A DNA stretch of 64,000 nt from Litoreibacter ponti. GTDB taxonomy: Bacteria; Pseudomonadota; Alphaproteobacteria; Rhodobacterales; Rhodobacteraceae. This document shows, piece by piece, positions 34,453 to 43,174 of the stretch (positions are counted from its first letter, which is position 1; every line of letters begins with the position of its first letter). The position numbers and the translations under genes were made by a program. The stretch lies in NCBI RefSeq assembly GCF_003054285.1, contig NZ_QBKS01000001.1, positions 2,418,001-2,482,000 of the forward strand, given 5' to 3'. The notes under the pieces are model-generated. The model made no database searches. It had not been told where the DNA came from and was given only the letters and a program-made list of their open reading frames with translations.

Positions 34453-36573
34453 ATGCCCGAGCTCCTTGGCGCCGATGATGATGCGCCCACTTACCTTGTT
34501 CCCAAAATGGGGGAGTTCGCAGTCTCTAACACTGCGTTTTATACCTCTCTTTATATCACCGACATCAATGAGCCGCCGTCCGAGCTGACCCCGATCGAGG
34601 CGCAGATTGACCCGTTTGCCACGATTAGCGAGGACGGCGAGAACGCCAATACGCCGGCAGTTGGTGTCCTTCTGACCCATGAGCAGGGATGGTTTCAGGA
34701 AGGTCTGGCGCTCGGCACTCTGCTGCACTCGTTGTGCCTCGCGCCCGGCGAGGTGACCAAGGTTGCAATCGTCGACTGGCAGCGCCGCGCTGCGGCTGTC
34801 GACGCCCAAGCCACAGATCAAAGCGAAGAGGTTGCAAGCGCGTCTGACCAGGCGCTGTCCACGACCGAGGTGCAGCGCGCGCAGGCGAAAGAGTTGCAAT
34901 ATGGCCGCTCGTCCGGAAGTTCTGTGTCGAGCCAGTCAAATGTCGGTGGCAGCGTTGGCTTTCTGGGGATGGGCGTGTCGGGCTCCACCTCATTGGCCGC
35001 GAGCCATGCCCATTCCGCGTCCATGAGCACGGGGGTCAGAAACCTTTCGGCTGAGTCGAGCCGTGACGTCAGCCAGCGGACCGAGCAGCTCAGCCAGGCG
35101 ACGCGCTCTCGCCGCTCGACCCAAGTGCGCGAAGTGCAGGAAGGAGAGACCGAGAACGTCACGACCCGCGTCGTCGCGAACTACAACCGGATGCACGCGC
35201 TCACCGTTCAATACTACGAGGTCCTGCAAGTCTATGCTTTGCGAACCCGCGTCTCAAAGGCCGAACGGTGTCTATTTGTGCCGCTGAAGGTTACAGAGTT
35301 CTCTTCGGATAACCTGCCACAATTCCGGGAAGTTCTGGTTGCGATCGCCACGGACCTTGGATTTGAAGACCTGCGCGCCTTGTTGATGGAAGGTAGCAAT
35401 AACGCGGAGGCCCGCGAGGCCGAACTGGTGGCCGCCCAAAGCGCGGTGGAAGAGGCGCTGAAGAATATCGAGACGGCCCGGAAGGCGCTTGATGCGCATA
35501 TGGCCCACCAGCCGCAACCACCGGTATTTTCCGGAAATATCGTGAAGTTCTCGCAGGCGATGGCGAGCTATGCTAATGCGATGCCGAAATGGGCCGCGCG
35601 CGCAAAGCAGCTTCAAGCCCAGATCCCGCGCGCGATTGCGGCGCATGCGAAGACTCTTTCAAAGCTTGCTGCCCTGAAGGAGCGGCACCGGGTGTCAGGC
35701 GAAAGGCTCATCGAATTCCTGAACCGCGATAAGCTGATCCTGAACCAGATGATGTGGATGCGGCTTGATGCGCATCGGGTGCATGCCTTGCTCGCCAAGC
35801 ACACGTTCCGCGATAATCCTCTTGCGGGGCTCATCGACCCGAAGCCGGTGGGGGTCTTCGGCAACTACGTCGCCTTCCGGTGGCATTTTGATGACAAGGA
35901 GCAGCGCGACAGCTTTTCAAGTAAATACGTGATGGACGAGGGCACTGTTGACACGACGGTTGTGCTCCCATCGGACGGGGTCTTCGCCGAGGCTGTTCTG
36001 GGGCAATCGAATGCCGCCGAGAAGATCGATCTGACGCGGTTCTGGGATTGGGGCGAAAATCCGATCCCGATCCTGCCACCCGACATTGCTGCAATCGAGA
36101 CCGGCAGCCGTGCAACCGAAGTCGCAACGAAAGACGGTGGGTTAGAGCCTTCTTTGGCGGCATTGGGTCAGCTCCAATCGCTGCCCGGATCTGATTTGGC
36201 CGCGATTCTGAGTGCCCTGCAGCAAGGGTCGATCTTCCGCAATATGAGCGGGATCGAGCAGACCGCAGAGCTCGCTAAACAGACTAGCGGCGCCGCGAGT
36301 AAGGGCGCATCGGAGGCTGCCAAAACCGCGCTTGAAGCTCAGAAAGCCTATGCTGACACCATGGTCAAACTCGCCAACAGCGAAGCTGGGAAGGCCGCGG
36401 TCCAGCTTGCAATGACCGCTACGCCTCAGGGTAAGGCTGCGACAGTCCTGGGCGGGCTGATGAATGCCGGGAAGGGCAGCGAGGAGCCAAGCCTTGATCC
36501 GAAGCCGCCCATCAACACGGGCATGACGTCCAAGCTGAGCAATCTGAAGGGGCGCAACAAGGGCCGCGGCTAG
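34453..36573 (+). CDS. large hypothetical protein (706 aa), no recognised domain
   Basis: The start ATG at 34453 has GGAGAG upstream. Visible parts: an N-terminal region with VLLTHEQGWFQEGLALGTLLHSL and APGEVTKVAIVDWQRR (about 70-112); a Ser/Gln-rich low-complexity stretch (about 125-235); YYEVLQVYALRTRVSKAERCLFVPL (about 250-275); a coiled-coil-like alanine/glutamate helix (about 315-345); GVFGNYVAFRWHFDD (about 460-475) and a WDWGENPIPILPP segment (about 530-545); and an Ala-rich tail ending in basic KLSNLKGRNKGRG. There is no signal peptide and no membrane helix. The stop overlaps caiD by four bases. Confidence 0.85.
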   Translation: MPELLGADDDAPTYLVPKMGEFAVSNTAFYTSLYITDINEPPSELTPIEAQIDPFATISEDGENANTPAVGVLLTHEQGWFQEGLALGTLLHSLCLAPGEVTKVAIVDWQRRAAAVDAQATDQSEEVASASDQALSTTEVQRAQAKELQYGRSSGSSVSSQSNVGGSVGFLGMGVSGSTSLAASHAHSASMSTGVRNLSAESSRDVSQRTEQLSQATRSRRSTQVREVQEGETENVTTRVVANYNRMHALTVQYYEVLQVYALRTRVSKAERCLFVPLKVTEFSSDNLPQFREVLVAIATDLGFEDLRALLMEGSNNAEAREAELVAAQSAVEEALKNIETARKALDAHMAHQPQPPVFSGNIVKFSQAMASYANAMPKWAARAKQLQAQIPRAIAAHAKTLSKLAALKERHRVSGERLIEFLNRDKLILNQMMWMRLDAHRVHALLAKHTFRDNPLAGLIDPKPVGVFGNYVAFRWHFDDKEQRDSFSSKYVMDEGTVDTTVVLPSDGVFAEAVLGQSNAAEKIDLTRFWDWGENPIPILPPDIAAIETGSRATEVATKDGGLEPSLAALGQLQSLPGSDLAAILSALQQGSIFRNMSGIEQTAELAKQTSGAASKGASEAAKTALEAQKAYADTMVKLANSEAGKAAVQLAMTATPQGKAATVLGGLMNAGKGSEEPSLDPKPPINTGMTSKLSNLKGRNKGRG

Positions 36574-37352
36574 CGGCCTTTCCAGACCGGGTCGCGCTTT
36601 TCGGCGAAGGCACGTGCGCCTTCAAGCTGATCTTCGCTAGAATAGAGCCTTTTGACGGTATCAAAGCTGCTGCTTGTGATCTGGTTCATCGTGTCCTGAA
36701 ACTTCTCGTCCTCCGCCTCGCGCACGATTTCCTTGATCGCCGCGTAAACCAGGGGCGGACCGGAGGCCAGAAGTTCGGCCAACGTCCAGGCCTCGCTCAT
36801 CAAATTGTCGGCCGGATAGATGTGGTTGACGATGCCCCACCCCTTTGCCTCGGTTGCGTCGAACCAGCGGCCAGTGAACAAAAGCTCCATCGCGATGTGA
36901 TAGGGAATGCGCTTCGGCAGTTTGACGGACGCCGCGTCGGCAACCGTGCCGGATCGTATCTCTGGCAGCGCAAAGGTGGCGTGATCTGCCGCGAGGATTA
37001 TGTCTGCGGACAAGGCCAGTTCCAGGCCACCGCCGCAAGCTATGCCATTCACCGCAGCAATGACCGGCTTGTTCAAATCGGGCAGCTCCTGCAGCCCACC
37101 AAACCCACCCACACCGTAGTCGCCGTCCACCGCATCACCGTCAGCTGCGGCCTTGAGATCCCAACCCGGGCAAAAGAATTTGTCCCCGGCCCCGGTGATG
37201 ATCGCAACCCGAAGCTCCGGATCATCGCGGAACGCCGCAAAGGTCTCGCCCATAATCCGCGACGTCTGCAAATCGATTGCGTTGGCCTTGGGACGGTTCA
37301 GCGTGACCTCGAGGATCGCGCCATCGCGGCGAGTCTGAATTGGCGTATTCAT
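36570..37352 (-). CDS. caiD: enoyl-CoA hydratase/isomerase, carnitinyl-CoA dehydratase-like
   Basis: This 260-residue crotonase-fold protein has FFCPGWDLKAAADGDAVDGD and NKPVIAAVNGIACGGGLELALSADI (oxyanion loop), then ATFALPEIRSGTVADAASVKLPKRI. The GWDLKAAA pattern is that of CaiD-like proteins, which hydrate crotonobetainyl-CoA to carnitinyl-CoA. Start 37352 is chosen because a longer frame from 37403 runs back into the ligase C-terminus. It overlaps the ligase gene by four bases; last gene of a four-gene operon. The true substrate is unproven. Confidence 0.82.
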   Translation of the reverse strand: MNTPIQTRRDGAILEVTLNRPKANAIDLQTSRIMGETFAAFRDDPELRVAIITGAGDKFFCPGWDLKAAADGDAVDGDYGVGGFGGLQELPDLNKPVIAAVNGIACGGGLELALSADIILAADHATFALPEIRSGTVADAASVKLPKRIPYHIAMELLFTGRWFDATEAKGWGIVNHIYPADNLMSEAWTLAELLASGPPLVYAAIKEIVREAEDEKFQDTMNQITSSSFDTVKRLYSSEDQLEGARAFAEKRDPVWKGR

Positions 37353-39370
37353 GGGTTCTCTCTGATCAGGGCATCCACAGCTACCGCACCAGTATCGCTG
37401 CACAGCAACGGGTTCACTTCGACCTCGGCAATACGGCCGTCTTCGGCGATGACGAAACTTTGCACCGCTTCGACTGCGGCGACAATCGCATCGATATCAC
37501 AGACGGCCGCGCCGCGGTATCCGTGCAGGAGTGGGGCGATTTCAAGCTTGCTTAGAGCCTGCTCAATGGCCTCTGGACGACTTGGAAGCAATAAGGTCTG
37601 ACTGTCCTTCAGAAGCTCGGTTAACGTGCCGCCAGCGGCCAGGGTCAGCAGGTATCCATGCGCCTCGTCATAGGTTACGCCGATCAAAAGCTCCGCGCTT
37701 CCGTCGCACATTTCCTCGACAAGGAACGATGTCGCGTCCTGCATGCCGTCCATGGCTTCCTGCACTTCAGAGATCGATTTACAGTCCAGGATCACGCCGC
37801 CCGTCTCGGTCTTGTGGACAAGGCCATCCGCCTTCACGACAACTGGGAATTGCAAATCTTCGACACCGGCCGCGCCATGATTGGTGCGGACGGATGCGGG
37901 TACCTTCAGACCGAGTGATGCCAAGCGTTGCTTTGACTCGAACTCCGGCGAGGTCTCGCCGCTTCCAGATTGCGTTTTGTCGAAGATCGGAAGGGGATCG
38001 GCGGGAGCCAGAGGTTTTGCAGCCAAAGCGATAGCTTCCAATGCCTCGGACAGGCCGGCGAATGGGACCACGCCACCTTCGATCAGAGTCTGCGCCACAC
38101 TTTCCGGCATCAACTCGGGCAGGGTCGCAACAACCGCGACTGGGCGCTTTGTGCCCTTACGGACGCGCAGCGCTGCGTTCGTCGCGAATTGCCAATCCAC
38201 GGGATCACAGCGATCCGACCGAGGATAGTCGAGAACAATCAGCGTGATCGCGATGTCAGGCGATGCCATGGCTGACCAGGCCGCGGTCATCGCGTCTTCG
38301 TCGCGCCAGATGTAGGTGTGGTAGTCGAGAGGATTGGCCAAGGCCACTTTAGGTCCAAGAGCACGTTTTAGAGCCTGTTCCTGCGTGGAGGACAGTTTCG
38401 GAAAGGTGAGATCGTAATCCACGGCCATGTCGGCAACCATGGACGCCTCGCCGCCAGAACAGCTGATAGAGCCTAGGCCGTTGCTTTCCAGACGGCCATA
38501 CAGATGAAGCAGCTTTAGCGTTTCGAGGAAGCTTGGAAGGTCGCTCGCGCGCAAAATTCCAAGCCGGTCTAGGATCGCCTGAGCCCCGGCATCCGCGCCT
38601 GCAAGAGATCCGGTATGGGAGATCGTGGCCGAGCGCGCCTGCGTGGACTTGCCGACCTTCAGCGCGACCAGAGCGACGTTCTTCGCTCGCGCTTTCGCCG
38701 CCAGCGATTCCCACTGTCGCAAATCGCCAAAGCCTTCGATGTGAAGCCCGATCGCCGTAACCCGGTCATCGTCCAGCAGCGTTTCAGCGATCTGGGCCTG
38801 AGTTGTCTGCGCCTGATTGCCCGCCGCAATCATATACGCGATGGGCAGACCGCGGCCCTGCATCGTCATATTGATCGAGATGTTTGAGGACTGCGTCAGG
38901 ATCGCGACGCCCCGCTCGACCTTCACGCAGCCATGCTGATCGGGCCAAACACAGACGCCGTCGAGCGCGTTGATGAAGCCGTAGCAATTTGGCCCAAGGA
39001 TCGGCATGTCGCCCGCGGCGCGCAGCAATCTTGCTTGGGCATCGGCACCCGTGTGATCGATCAGTGTGGTTTCGGCATAGCCCGAAGCGAAACAAACCGC
39101 GCCCCCGGCATCCAGCTTCCTCAAACGCTCAATCGCGCCGATACTGGCCTCGCGATTGATGCCAACGAAGGTCGCATCGGGCACCTCTGGCAGTTGATTT
39201 ACGCTGGGATAGGCTCTAATTCCTGAAATTTCCGGCTTGCTGGGATGAACTGCATAAAGCGATCCCTCGAAGTTGAAGAGCTGTGCTTGACGCAGCACCG
39301 CTTCGCCCCAGGCGCCACCGCCGACCACAGCAAGCGAGCGTGGCCTGAAGAGACGCGACAGGTCAGGCAC
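37349..39370 (-). CDS. NDP-forming acyl-CoA synthetase (fused alpha-beta, ATP-grasp)
   Basis: This 673-residue protein fuses the CoA-binding and succinyl-CoA-synthetase-like alpha part to an ATP-grasp beta part. PRSLAVVGGGAWGEAVL (about 10-26) is the CoA-binding Rossmann region. ISHTGSLAGADAG carries the phospho-histidine candidate His252. The C-terminal half (FPVVVKADGLVHKTETGGVILD, EVEVNPLL) is the ATP-grasp. It activates a carboxylate to its CoA thioester, here probably the substrate for the neighbouring dehydratase and dehydrogenase. Confidence 0.88.
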   Translation of the reverse strand: MPDLSRLFRPRSLAVVGGGAWGEAVLRQAQLFNFEGSLYAVHPSKPEISGIRAYPSVNQLPEVPDATFVGINREASIGAIERLRKLDAGGAVCFASGYAETTLIDHTGADAQARLLRAAGDMPILGPNCYGFINALDGVCVWPDQHGCVKVERGVAILTQSSNISINMTMQGRGLPIAYMIAAGNQAQTTQAQIAETLLDDDRVTAIGLHIEGFGDLRQWESLAAKARAKNVALVALKVGKSTQARSATISHTGSLAGADAGAQAILDRLGILRASDLPSFLETLKLLHLYGRLESNGLGSISCSGGEASMVADMAVDYDLTFPKLSSTQEQALKRALGPKVALANPLDYHTYIWRDEDAMTAAWSAMASPDIAITLIVLDYPRSDRCDPVDWQFATNAALRVRKGTKRPVAVVATLPELMPESVAQTLIEGGVVPFAGLSEALEAIALAAKPLAPADPLPIFDKTQSGSGETSPEFESKQRLASLGLKVPASVRTNHGAAGVEDLQFPVVVKADGLVHKTETGGVILDCKSISEVQEAMDGMQDATSFLVEEMCDGSAELLIGVTYDEAHGYLLTLAAGGTLTELLKDSQTLLLPSRPEAIEQALSKLEIAPLLHGYRGAAVCDIDAIVAAVEAVQSFVIAEDGRIAEVEVNPLLCSDTGAVAVDALIRENP

Positions 39371-40526
39371 CGAGCGCTCTTAACAAATCGCGGCTGATGA
39401 TGTGGCGTTGGATCTCGGAGGTGCCGTCCCAGATACGCTCCACCCGCGCGTCGCGCCAGAACCGCTCGATCGGGTAATCGTCCATGAGGCCCATGCCCCC
39501 GTGGATCTGAAGCGTCGCATCCGTCACCCGCGCAAGCATCTCGGAGGCATAGAGCTTCGCAGATGCGATTTCCCGGTTTGCGGGCAAATTGCGGTCCAGC
39601 CGATCCGCCGCCGCAAGCGTCAAAAGGTCAGCTGCGTCGATTTCAGTAATCATATCGGCGAGCTGGAAGCTGACGCCCTGAAACTTGCCGATCGGCTGTC
39701 CGAATTGTTCGCGTTCGGCGGCATAGGTCAAACCATAGTCAAAAACCCGGCGCGCTCGCCCGACCGACATCGCGGCAACCGTGATCCGGGTGGCATAGAG
39801 CCAGGTATTCATCACCTCGAACCCGCCATCGACGTCACCAAGAACCTGCGCATCGGGCAATCGACAGTCGTCGAATTCAAGGATCATGTTCTTGTATCCG
39901 CGATGCGAGACCGACTTGTAGCCATCCCGAATGGTCAATCCGGGTGTGCCCCGATCCACCAGAAAGGCGGTGATCCTTTTCTTGGGACCCTTGGGCGTCG
40001 CATCTTCGCCGGTCGCGATGAACACGATGATGAAGTCGGCGTGTTCTGCCCCGGAAATGAAATGCTTGGTGCCGTTGACGACCCAGTCGCCATCTTTTCG
40101 CACAGCGGTACACGCCATCGAGCGTATGTCGGATCCCGCACCGGGTTCGGTCATCGCCAAGGCATCCATCCGCTCGCCCCGAACAGCGGGTGTCAGGTAG
40201 CGCTCGATCTGGTCGCCCTCGCAGGCCATCAGGATGTTCTGTGGACGCCCGAAAAAGTGGGTCAACGCCATGGAGCCGCGGCCCAGCTCGCGTTCCACTA
40301 AAGCGAAGTCCAAATGCCCAAGTCCGGCACCACCCACGCTTTCCGGGAAGTTGCAGGCATAGAACCCAAGCTCGATCGTCTTGCGCTTAATCTCGTCCGC
40401 GATCTCCGCCGGGACTTCGCCGGTGCGTTCGACCTGATCTTCGTGCGGGTAGATCTCGTTCTCGACGAAACTGCGAACAGTCGACGCGATCATTTCCTGT
40501 TCTTCGGTTAGTCCGTAGGCGGTCAT
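39363..40526 (-). CDS. acyl-CoA dehydrogenase
   Basis: This 387-residue flavoprotein has the N-terminal helical domain, ALAMTEPGAGSDIRSMACTAVRKDGDWVVNGTKHFISGA (FAD/substrate region) and FGQPIGKFQGVSFQLADM. LQIHGGMGLMDDYPIERFWRDARVERIWDGTSEIQRHII follows. The catalytic Glu of MCAD-type enzymes (in YEGT) is replaced by Asp367 here. It overlaps the ligase gene by eight bases and the aldolase gene by four, so all four are one operon. Substrate unknown; a carnitine-related or short-chain acyl-CoA is plausible. Confidence 0.92.
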   Translation of the reverse strand: MTAYGLTEEQEMIASTVRSFVENEIYPHEDQVERTGEVPAEIADEIKRKTIELGFYACNFPESVGGAGLGHLDFALVERELGRGSMALTHFFGRPQNILMACEGDQIERYLTPAVRGERMDALAMTEPGAGSDIRSMACTAVRKDGDWVVNGTKHFISGAEHADFIIVFIATGEDATPKGPKKRITAFLVDRGTPGLTIRDGYKSVSHRGYKNMILEFDDCRLPDAQVLGDVDGGFEVMNTWLYATRITVAAMSVGRARRVFDYGLTYAAEREQFGQPIGKFQGVSFQLADMITEIDAADLLTLAAADRLDRNLPANREIASAKLYASEMLARVTDATLQIHGGMGLMDDYPIERFWRDARVERIWDGTSEIQRHIISRDLLRALGA

Positions 40527-41272
40527 TGGGCGTAATCAGAGCCTTCTTTATCGAGAATAGCCTTCAGTTCGGCCAAGTGGCGCACGTCCTGTTCGGGGTA
40601 GTTTTCAATCTCGTCCGCGGTCTTTGCAGCGATCTCGTCGGGAAGAATGCGCAGAGGCTGGCCGGTCTGAAGTGCGCGGATGTAGACCTCGCAGGCGCGC
40701 TCGAAGAAATACATGCGATTGAAGGTTTCCGCGATCGTGTCGCCAATGACCATGATGCCATGATTGCCCATGATCATGACCTTTTTCTTCGGGTCAGCGA
40801 AGAGTTGCGCGCAGCGCTCGCCCTCTTCCTCGAACGCGAGGCCGCCATAGTTGTCGTCGACAACCTGGCGATCAAAGAACATCGCCGCGTTTTGGTCCAA
40901 TGGTGGCAGGATAGAGTTCTGCAAGCATGCCAGCACCGTCGCATGGACCGAATGTACATGCATCGCGCAGCGGGCGTGCGGGCAGTGCCGATGCAGGCCC
41001 CCGTGCAGACCCCAGGCGGTCGGATCCGGCGCGTTTGGGCCTTTCAAGACATCGGGATCGTTTGCGTCCAGTTCCAACATATCCGACGCGCTGATGCGCG
41101 AGAAATGGACCTGGTTTGGATTGATCAGAAACCGGGTGCCATCGTCGCTGGTTGCGAAAGAGAAGTGGTTCGACACGCCTTCATGCATGTTCAATCGCGC
41201 GGTCCACCTGAAGGCGGCGGCGAGATCGACGCGTTCTTCCCAGTGTTTGATGTTGGCGTGGGTTCCGTCCAT
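40523..41272 (-). CDS. class II aldolase/adducin family protein
   Basis: This 249-residue protein of the fuculose-phosphate-aldolase fold has SNHFSFATSDD, NPNQVHFSRISASDML and the zinc site region HARCAMHVHSVHATVL, followed by VMIMGNHGIMVIGDTIAETFNRMYFFERAC. Family members are aldolases, epimerases or decarboxylase-like proteins with a zinc His triad. GGAGGG precedes the ATG at 41272. It heads the CoA operon with a 4-bp overlap into the dehydrogenase gene, which is an unusual combination. Confidence 0.85.
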   Translation of the reverse strand: MDGTHANIKHWEERVDLAAAFRWTARLNMHEGVSNHFSFATSDDGTRFLINPNQVHFSRISASDMLELDANDPDVLKGPNAPDPTAWGLHGGLHRHCPHARCAMHVHSVHATVLACLQNSILPPLDQNAAMFFDRQVVDDNYGGLAFEEEGERCAQLFADPKKKVMIMGNHGIMVIGDTIAETFNRMYFFERACEVYIRALQTGQPLRILPDEIAAKTADEIENYPEQDVRHLAELKAILDKEGSDYAQ

Positions 41273-41371
41273 GTCGTGCCCTCCTGTGCCGGGCAAGTTA
41301 GGCATGGCAGAGGCGGTAACGCTAGTGATTTTGCGACTTGCGCTCCCGTTGCAGGTCTGGAATTTTGGGAC

Positions 41372-43174
41372 ATGGAACACACACCCCTGAAATCTTGGGC
41401 CGACAGTGCCGCGACCTTGGTCGCGGTTGCGGCGGGCCGCGCTCCTGCGGACACTGTCTTGCGGGGTGGAAGCGTTGTGAATGTCCACACACGGGAAGTG
41501 CTTGAAGGCTGGCAGGTCGCGATCAGCTCTGGCCGATTTGCCTACGTTGGGCCAGACGCGAGCCATTGCATTGGACCTGAGACGAACGTCATTGAGCTGG
41601 ACGGGCGATATCTGATCCCCGGGCTGTGCGACGGGCACATGCATATCGAAAGCGGCATGCTGACGCCCGCGGAATTTGCCTCTGCCGTCATCCCGCATGG
41701 GACGACGACGATGTTTACCGATCCGCATGAAATCGCGAATGTTCTTGGGTTACGCGGTGTTCGTTTGATGCATGATGAGGCTCTAATCCAGCCCATTTCG
41801 ATCTTTACGCAGATGCCAAGCTGTGCGCCCAGCGCGCCGGGGCTGGAGACAACGGGCTACGAGATCGGTCCCGACGATGTCACAGAAGCGATGTCGTGGC
41901 CGGGTATTATCGGCCTTGGCGAGATGATGAATTTTCCCGGTGTCGTGAATGGCAGCCAGCAGATGCTGGCCGAGATTGCGGCGACGCAAAATGCGGGCAA
42001 GACGGTTGGCGGGCATTATGCCTCGCCTGATCTGGGTCCGGACTTCCACGCCTACGCCGCGGGCGGGCCGGCGGATGATCACGAAGGCACATGCGAGGCC
42101 GATGCGATTGCCCGGGTCCGTCAGGGGATGCGGTCGATGATGCGGCTGGGATCCGCCTGGTATGATGTAGAAAGTCAGATCACGGCGGTGACCGAGAAGG
42201 GGCTCGACCCACGCGGATTTATCCTGTGCACCGACGATTGCCACTCCGGCACTTTGGTGAATGACGGCCATATGAACCGGGTGGTGCGCCACGCGATTGC
42301 CTGCGGCTGCGATCCGCTCATCGCGCTGCAGATGGCGACGATCAACACGGCGACCCATTTCGGGCTGGAGCGAGAGCTTGGATCGATTGCGCCCGGTCGC
42401 CGTGCCGACCTGATCGTGACCTCCGACCTGCGTGAGCTGCCGATCGAGACCGTGATCGCGCAGGGGCGCATCGTAGCTGAGGGCGGTAAGATCAAAGTGT
42501 GCTGTCCGCATCTCGACTGGCCGCAAGACGTGCGCAAAACTGTTCGTATGGGTCGGGAATTGGCCGCACCAGACTTCGAGATCAAAGCTCCTGAAGGGGC
42601 CACAAAGGTACGCGCCCGCGTGATCGGCGTGGTAGAAAACCAAGCGCCTACGGAAAATCTTTCGCGAGATATTGCGGTGAAACAGGGTCTGTTGGCGCCT
42701 TCCGGCGATGTTTGCCAGATCGCACTGGTCGAGCGTCATCGCGGCACCGGGACTGTGGTTAACGCGCTCGTCGAAGGCTTCGGGTACACCGGAAAAATGG
42801 CGATGGCCTCGACCGTGGCACATGACAGTCATCACATGATTGTTGTCGGCACCGACCGCGAGAACATGGCCTTTGCAGCCAACCGGCTGGCAGAGGTCGG
42901 CGGTGGCGTAACAGTCTTCAAAAATGGCGAAGAGCTGGCGCTGATTGAGCTGCCCATAGCGGGCTTGATGTCGGACCGCCCCGCCGCAGAGGTCGCCGCC
43001 AAGGCCGACCGGATGGTCGCCGCGATGCGCGACTGCGGCTGCACCCTGAATAACGCGTATATGCAACACTCGCTCTTGGCACTCGTGGTCATCCCGTCGC
43101 TTCGGATCTCCGATCTGGGACTGGTCGATGTCACACGCTTTGAGCTGACAGATTTAATCGAGGACACACTATGA
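41372..43174 (+). CDS. ade: adenine deaminase
   Basis: Ade converts adenine to hypoxanthine and ammonia. It has 600 residues of the amidohydrolase superfamily. LIPGLCDGHMHIESGMLTPAEFA holds the HxH metal ligands; GHYASPDLG, FILCTDDCHSGTLV and APGRRADLIVTSDL follow, and the C-terminal domain has SRDIAVKQGLLAPSGD and ATVAHDSHHMIVVG. The start at 41372 is the first residue with family-like sequence; longer in-frame extensions lie antisense to the aldolase gene. It overlaps amn by four bases. Confidence 0.94.
   Translation: MEHTPLKSWADSAATLVAVAAGRAPADTVLRGGSVVNVHTREVLEGWQVAISSGRFAYVGPDASHCIGPETNVIELDGRYLIPGLCDGHMHIESGMLTPAEFASAVIPHGTTTMFTDPHEIANVLGLRGVRLMHDEALIQPISIFTQMPSCAPSAPGLETTGYEIGPDDVTEAMSWPGIIGLGEMMNFPGVVNGSQQMLAEIAATQNAGKTVGGHYASPDLGPDFHAYAAGGPADDHEGTCEADAIARVRQGMRSMMRLGSAWYDVESQITAVTEKGLDPRGFILCTDDCHSGTLVNDGHMNRVVRHAIACGCDPLIALQMATINTATHFGLERELGSIAPGRRADLIVTSDLRELPIETVIAQGRIVAEGGKIKVCCPHLDWPQDVRKTVRMGRELAAPDFEIKAPEGATKVRARVIGVVENQAPTENLSRDIAVKQGLLAPSGDVCQIALVERHRGTGTVVNALVEGFGYTGKMAMASTVAHDSHHMIVVGTDRENMAFAANRLAEVGGGVTVFKNGEELALIELPIAGLMSDRPAAEVAAKADRMVAAMRDCGCTLNNAYMQHSLLALVVIPSLRISDLGLVDVTRFELTDLIEDTL

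Noticed and set aside
40526..41371. Long N-terminal extension of adenine deaminase
   Set aside because: It lies opposite the class II aldolase gene and has no amidohydrolase sequence; Ade proteins of about 600 residues start near the ATG at 41372.
41783..43069. A 428-codon open frame on the minus strand inside adenine deaminase
   Set aside because: Antisense shadow; low-information composition and no ribosome site, while the opposite frame is a full Ade protein.
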